Shown: positions 6,106 to 9,448 of the stretch, one piece after another
Layout: every line of letters starts with the position of its first letter
How positions within the stretch are numbered: position 1 is the stretch's first letter
Assembly (NCBI GenBank): GCA_946530775.1
Contig: CAMNAH010000028.1
Coordinates: 1-9,448, forward strand
Source: an uncultured Coriobacteriales bacterium
Lineage (GTDB): Bacteria; Actinomycetota; Coriobacteriia; Coriobacteriales; Atopobiaceae
Direction of reading: 5' to 3'
Length of the DNA stretch: 9,448 nt
The notes under the pieces: generated by a model
What the model was told of the DNA's origin: nothing
The model's database searches: none
The model's input: the letters and a program-made list of their open reading frames with translations, nothing else
Position numbers and translations under genes: made by a program

Positions 6106-7425
6106 ATGGAGTTCGACGTTGCAATCATTGGCGGAGGCCCGGGCGGCTACACGGCAGCCGACGAGGCTGCGCGCCGCGGACTCTCGACCGTGCTCTTCGA
6201 GGCCGGCAAACTGGGCGGCACCTGCCTCAACCGCGGCTGCATCCCCACCAAGGCCATGCTCCATGATGCGGAGGCGGGAATAAGCGATCTCTCCACGCTG
6301 CGCGAACGCCGCGACGGCGTGGTCGACGCGCTGCGTACGGGCATCGCCAAGCTCATGAAGACGCGTAAGGTCACGATCGTGGAGGGCTTCGCGCAGATCA
6401 TCGCACCGAACTCCATCTCGTGCAACGGCGAGACGTACGAGGCGCGCGATATCATCGTCGCCACGGGATCCATCCCGAGCATCCCACCCATCCCAGGCGC
6501 CGACCTTCCCGGCGTCTATACGAGCAACGACCTGCTCGAAGGGGATTCTCCCCTCCCCGCCTCGATCATCATCGTGGGCGGCGGCGTCATCGGCATGGAG
6601 CTCGCGCTCTTCTTCGCGCTCGCCGGAAGCGAGGTGCATGTGCTCGAGGCTATGGAGCGCATCCTGCCGCCTATGGACCGCGAGATCGCCCAGCGCGTGG
6701 CCATGCACGCTAAGAAGCGCGGCATCGCCATCGAGGCTTCGGCGAAGGTCGAGAAGATCGAGGGCGAACCCGGCGCCATGCGCGTCCGCTACAGGAACAA
6801 GAAGGGGGATTCCTGCGAGCTTGCAGCAGAGGGCGTGCTCATCGCAACGGGCAGACGCGCCAACACGGCGGGGCTGTTCGGAGAGGGGCACAAACCCGAG
6901 CTCGAGCGCGGGGCCATCGTCTCGGATTCCAGCGGGCGCTCGTCCATCCCGGGCATCTGGGTCATCGGCGATGCGCGCGCGGGCACCATCCAGCTCGCGC
7001 ATATGGCCGAGGCACAGGCTCGCAACGTCGTCGCAGCCATCTCTGGCAAGGAGCCGCCGGTCGACGAGAAGACCGTGCCCTCCTGCGTGTACCTCTCACC
7101 CGAGGTTGCGAGCGTCGGCCTTACCGAGGACGAGGCGAAGGCTGCGGGCATCGAGGTCGTCTGCGGCAAGGCGCTCACAGGCGCCAATGGCAAATGCCTT
7201 ATCGAGGAATCCGAGAGCGGCTATATCAAGCTCGTCTGCGACGCTGCGACGCATGCCGTCCTGGGAGCCCAGCTCGTGTGCCCGCGCGCGACCGACATGG
7301 TGGCCGAGCTGGCGCTCGCCATCAACCTCGGTGCCACGGCGGAGCAGCTTGCCGCGACCATACATCCGCATCCGACCATCTCGGAGATGATCGGCGAGGC
7401 TGCGCGCGCCGTCTGCGAACGCTGA
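6106..7425 (+). CDS. lpdA: Dihydrolipoyl dehydrogenase (L protein of the glycine cleavage system)
   Basis: A 439-residue flavoprotein that reoxidises dihydrolipoyl-H protein and reduces NAD+. In order: FAD-binding GGGPGG (9-14); the redox disulfide in G-G-T-C-L-N-R-G-C-I-P-T-K (37-49; C40 and C45); NAD-binding GGGVIGMELA starting near residue 157; the second FAD contact VIGDARAG near 286; and the C-terminal H-P-H-P-T-I-S-E (420-427), with catalytic His422 and Glu427. All catalytic residues of the family are present. It is a little shorter than many homologues (about 450-475) but shows no gap in the motifs. The ATG has AAGGAG (6094-6099) and lies 12 nt after lplA. Its place at the end of the gcv operon marks it as the dedicated L protein, although it could also serve other lipoyl complexes. 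Confidence 0.95.
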   Translation: MEFDVAIIGGGPGGYTAADEAARRGLSTVLFEAGKLGGTCLNRGCIPTKAMLHDAEAGISDLSTLRERRDGVVDALRTGIAKLMKTRKVTIVEGFAQIIAPNSISCNGETYEARDIIVATGSIPSIPPIPGADLPGVYTSNDLLEGDSPLPASIIIVGGGVIGMELALFFALAGSEVHVLEAMERILPPMDREIAQRVAMHAKKRGIAIEASAKVEKIEGEPGAMRVRYRNKKGDSCELAAEGVLIATGRRANTAGLFGEGHKPELERGAIVSDSSGRSSIPGIWVIGDARAGTIQLAHMAEAQARNVVAAISGKEPPVDEKTVPSCVYLSPEVASVGLTEDEAKAAGIEVVCGKALTGANGKCLIEESESGYIKLVCDAATHAVLGAQLVCPRATDMVAELALAINLGATAEQLAATIHPHPTISEMIGEAARAVCER

Positions 7426-7434
7426 TCCGCATCA

Positions 7435-7465
7435 TGAGACAAAAGGGGCGTTTCCCTTTGTCTCA
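7435..7465 (-). repeat. 31-bp imperfect hairpin repeat, copy 2 (inverted relative to copy 1), between convergent genes
   Basis: The arms TGAGACAAAAGGG (7435-7447) and CCCTTTGTCTCA (7454-7465) pair with one bulged A around the loop GCGTTT. The element equals the reverse complement of 507-537 except at one base (G7448). It lies 10 bp after the lpdA stop and contains the mtnN stop codon (7463-7465), so it fills the gap between the two convergent genes. It could act as a bidirectional transcript end or 3' RNA stabiliser. It lacks a clear T-run, so that role is only inferred. Confidence 0.75.
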
Positions 7466-8164
7466 CTGGGCGAGGCGGCGGCACATCTCCTCGACCATCA
7501 CGGCACTCTGATGCGAGGCTTTGAGCTCGAGCTCGGGATAGTCCATGGCAGCGGAATCGTCGGCCTTGTCGGAGATGGCGCGCACCACCACGAAGGGGAT
7601 CTCGTTGACGCAGGCAACCTGCGCCACGGCAGCGCCCTCCATCTCGCAGCAGAGCGCGCCGAACGTATCGTGGATGAACTCCTTCTGCTCGGAGGAGGCC
7701 ACGAACTGGTCGCCCGTCGCGATGCGGCCCTCGAACACGCCCACCTCGGGCGTGGCGGCGCGCACCGACTCGACCGCCAGCGCGCGAAGCCCCTCGTCGG
7801 CATCCATGCCAATCTGGTCGAAGCCCGGAACGAGCCCGAGCGGATAGTCGAACACCGACACGCTCATGTCGTACTGCACGCAATCGGTCGAGACCACCAT
7901 ATCGCCGATGTCGATGCGCGCATCGAGCGAGCCCGCGATGCCGGTGAAGATGATGTGGGTGGGCGCGAAGTGGTCGATGAGGGCCTGCGTGCGCGCGGCG
8001 GCGTGCACCTTGCCGATGCCGCATGCCGTGAGCACGATGGGCGCGCCGGCGAGTGTTCCCTCGTAGAACTCGTTTCCCGCATGGACGCTCGTGCGCATGC
8101 CCTCGATGCGGTCGCGCAGCAGCTCCACCTCGGGAACCATGGCACCTATGATTGCGATCTTCAT
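7463..8164 (-). CDS. mtnN: 5'-methylthioadenosine / S-adenosylhomocysteine nucleosidase
   Basis: A 233-residue cytoplasmic nucleosidase (Pfs/MTAN). It removes adenine from methylthioadenosine and S-adenosylhomocysteine, clearing by-products of SAM use and feeding methionine salvage or the activated methyl cycle. Length equals the family norm. Catalytic residues are visible: E12 in MKIAIIGAMVPEVELL, E176 in CEMEGAA (173-179) and D199 in RAISDKAD (195-202). The FTGIAGSLD turn (73-81) matches the FxxGxAG ribose/nucleobase pocket of the family. The ATG (complement of 8162-8164) comes 3 nt after the pcrA stop, and its ribosome binding site (AAGGGG) overlaps the end of pcrA, so it is translated from the same mRNA. 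The stop codon sits inside the 31-bp hairpin repeat. Confidence 0.95.
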   Translation of the reverse strand: MKIAIIGAMVPEVELLRDRIEGMRTSVHAGNEFYEGTLAGAPIVLTACGIGKVHAAARTQALIDHFAPTHIIFTGIAGSLDARIDIGDMVVSTDCVQYDMSVSVFDYPLGLVPGFDQIGMDADEGLRALAVESVRAATPEVGVFEGRIATGDQFVASSEQKEFIHDTFGALCCEMEGAAVAQVACVNEIPFVVVRAISDKADDSAAMDYPELELKASHQSAVMVEEMCRRLAQ

Positions 8165-8167
8165 TGC

Positions 8168-9448
8168 CTACCCCTTGATCTTGACGATGGGCGCAAAGCC
8201 CTTGAGCAGCTTCTTGGTCTTTCCCGTGCGGGAGAAACGCACCTCGATGGCATCGCCGTCGACGCCGATGACCGTGCCCGGTCCGAACGTCTTGTGCGAC
8301 ACCTGGTCGCCCACCGCAAAGCTCTCGGCGGCCTTCGCAGCGTCGGCCTTGATGGGCTCGGGAGCCTTGACGCCGCCGGACGAGCGCGTGGCCGAGCCAA
8401 AGACACGGCCGCCGTACATATCGGAGCCACGGCCCGAACCAAAGGTGCCGTGGCGGTCGCCGCGCTTGTCCCAGCCCGTGCCCGAGAAGCCCGCAGAGCC
8501 GATGCCCTCGTACTTGAGATGCTCCTCGGGAATCTCGTTGATGAAGCGGCTGCGCGGGTTGGCCTGCACGCTGCCGAACACGTGGCGCACGCCGGCATGC
8601 GTGAGGTAGAGGCGCTGCTCGGCGCGCGTGATGGCCACGTAGGCCAGGCGCCGCTCCTCCTCGGCATCGGCGGGACCGTCGCTCGTGCCGCGATGCGGGA
8701 AGATACCCTCCTCGAGACCCGCGACGAAGACCACGGGATACTCGAGGCCCTTCGCAGAGTGGACGGTCATGAGCGTGGCCGCGGTGGTGGAACCGTTGAG
8801 CGAATCCAGATCCGAGCGAAGCGCGAGCCACTCCAGGAAGGCAGGCAGCTTCTCCGCAGCGACGGCGGGCAGCTCCGAAGATTGCTCTGCGAACGTCCTC
8901 GCCGCAAAGGGCGCGTCTGCGGAATGTTCGCCGAGCAGCTCTTCGGAGCTGCTCGAATCGTCGGCGCTAGCTACCTCATGCGACGCATCGAACTCCGCTG
9001 CCACGCCGTAGAACTCCTTGATGTTCTCGATGCGCGAGTCGGCCTCGACGGAGTACTCGGACTGCAGGGCGGTGACGAGCCCCGCCTTCTCGACGATCGC
9101 TTCCACGACCTTCGAAAGCTCGCCCTCCACGTGGCGGCTCGTCTCGATGATCTGGCAGAAATCGGCAAGGGCGGTGCGCACCTTGGGTGTGAGCAGCTTC
9201 TCCTCGGCAATGCACGCCTCGCAGGCCTCGAAGAACGAGAGCCCCTCGCGCGCCGCGTAGCCGCGGATCTTGTCGATGGAGGTCTGGCCGATGCCGCGGC
9301 GCGGCGTATTGACCACACGTAGCGCGGCCACGTCGTCCGCGGGGTTCACCACGAGCTTGAGGTAGGCCATGACGTCGCGGATCTCGGCGCGGTCGAAGAA
9401 GCGCGTGCCGCCCACGATCTTGTAGGGCACGCCCGCGCGCATGAGCAT
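8168..9448 (-). CDS. pcrA: UvrD/PcrA-family superfamily 1 DNA helicase, C-terminal 426 residues only
   Basis: The C-terminal half of an ATP-dependent 3'-5' DNA helicase used in repair and in removing proteins from DNA. The window edge cuts it, and the Walker A/B half (roughly 300 or more residues) lies outside. Visible, numbered from the edge: motif IV region YKIVGGTRFFDRAEIRD (9-25), PRRGIG (49-54), motif V L-M-T-V-H-S-A-K-G-L-E-Y-P-V-V-F (226-241), motif VI E-E-R-R-L-A-Y-V-A-I-T-R-A (264-276), and the C-terminal Tudor-like module VGDQVSHKTFGPGTV (379-393) with IEVRFSRTGKTKKL (401-414), typical of PcrA/UvrD and known in that family to bind RNA polymerase. An acidic, Ser-rich insert (155-200) and a Gly/Arg/Ser-rich linker (316-360) are less usual. 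The Met at the edge is internal. UvrD versus PcrA is a naming choice; Gram-positive context favours PcrA. Confidence 0.93.
   Translation of the reverse strand: MLMRAGVPYKIVGGTRFFDRAEIRDVMAYLKLVVNPADDVAALRVVNTPRRGIGQTSIDKIRGYAAREGLSFFEACEACIAEEKLLTPKVRTALADFCQIIETSRHVEGELSKVVEAIVEKAGLVTALQSEYSVEADSRIENIKEFYGVAAEFDASHEVASADDSSSSEELLGEHSADAPFAARTFAEQSSELPAVAAEKLPAFLEWLALRSDLDSLNGSTTAATLMTVHSAKGLEYPVVFVAGLEEGIFPHRGTSDGPADAEEERRLAYVAITRAEQRLYLTHAGVRHVFGSVQANPRSRFINEIPEEHLKYEGIGSAGFSGTGWDKRGDRHGTFGSGRGSDMYGGRVFGSATRSSGGVKAPEPIKADAAKAAESFAVGDQVSHKTFGPGTVIGVDGDAIEVRFSRTGKTKKLLKGFAPIVKIKG

Noticed and set aside
7511..9322. Long + strand open frame (about 600 codons) opposite mtnN and pcrA
   Set aside because: Its translation has no recognisable motif and mirrors the GC-rich codon pattern of the two real genes on the other strand, whose catalytic motifs are intact. 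It is an antisense shadow.

Overview
The window is 9.4 kb of GC-rich bacterial DNA that is almost fully coding. The best guess for the source is a high-GC Gram-positive anaerobe of the Coriobacteriia (Collinsella/Olsenella-like). This rests on base composition, a split glycine-dehydrogenase P-protein, Gram-positive-style Shine-Dalgarno sites and a PcrA-type helicase. It is an inference without database support. Almost every gene belongs to a well-known family. The less ordinary content is in the 545-bp leader and in the small repeats at the borders.

Layout. (1) 1-324, + strand: the C-terminal part of a PaaI-type hotdog thioesterase, cut by the window edge. (2) 325-869: a non-coding leader. 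It holds four copies of a 14-bp palindrome (342-436, arranged as two 34-bp pairs), a 31-bp imperfect hairpin repeat (507-537), a tandem glycine riboswitch (653-803) and an overlapping intrinsic terminator (801-848). (3) 870-7425, + strand: a tightly packed six-gene operon, gcvT-gcvH-gcvPA-gcvPB-lplA-lpdA, with gaps of 25, 5, -4, -4 and 12 nt. (4) 7435-7465: a second copy of the 31-bp hairpin in inverted orientation, between convergent genes. (5) 7463-9448, - strand: mtnN (MTA/SAH nucleosidase), preceded by the 3' part of pcrA/uvrD, which runs off the window.

How it works together. The operon encodes all four glycine cleavage proteins: T, H, the two-subunit P, and L. It also encodes a lipoate-protein ligase that can load lipoate onto Lys64 of the H protein. 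Together they would oxidise glycine to CO2, NH3 and NADH and pass the one-carbon unit to tetrahydrofolate. The leader RNA appears to sense glycine through two aptamers. The closing P1 strand of aptamer 2 shares bases with the terminator's 5' arm, so glycine binding should block termination and switch the operon on. mtnN and pcrA form a separate, oppositely directed unit.

No clearly new multi-gene system is visible. The items most worth a second look are the phased palindrome cluster and the inverted pair of 30/31-identical hairpin repeats that bracket the gcv operon.
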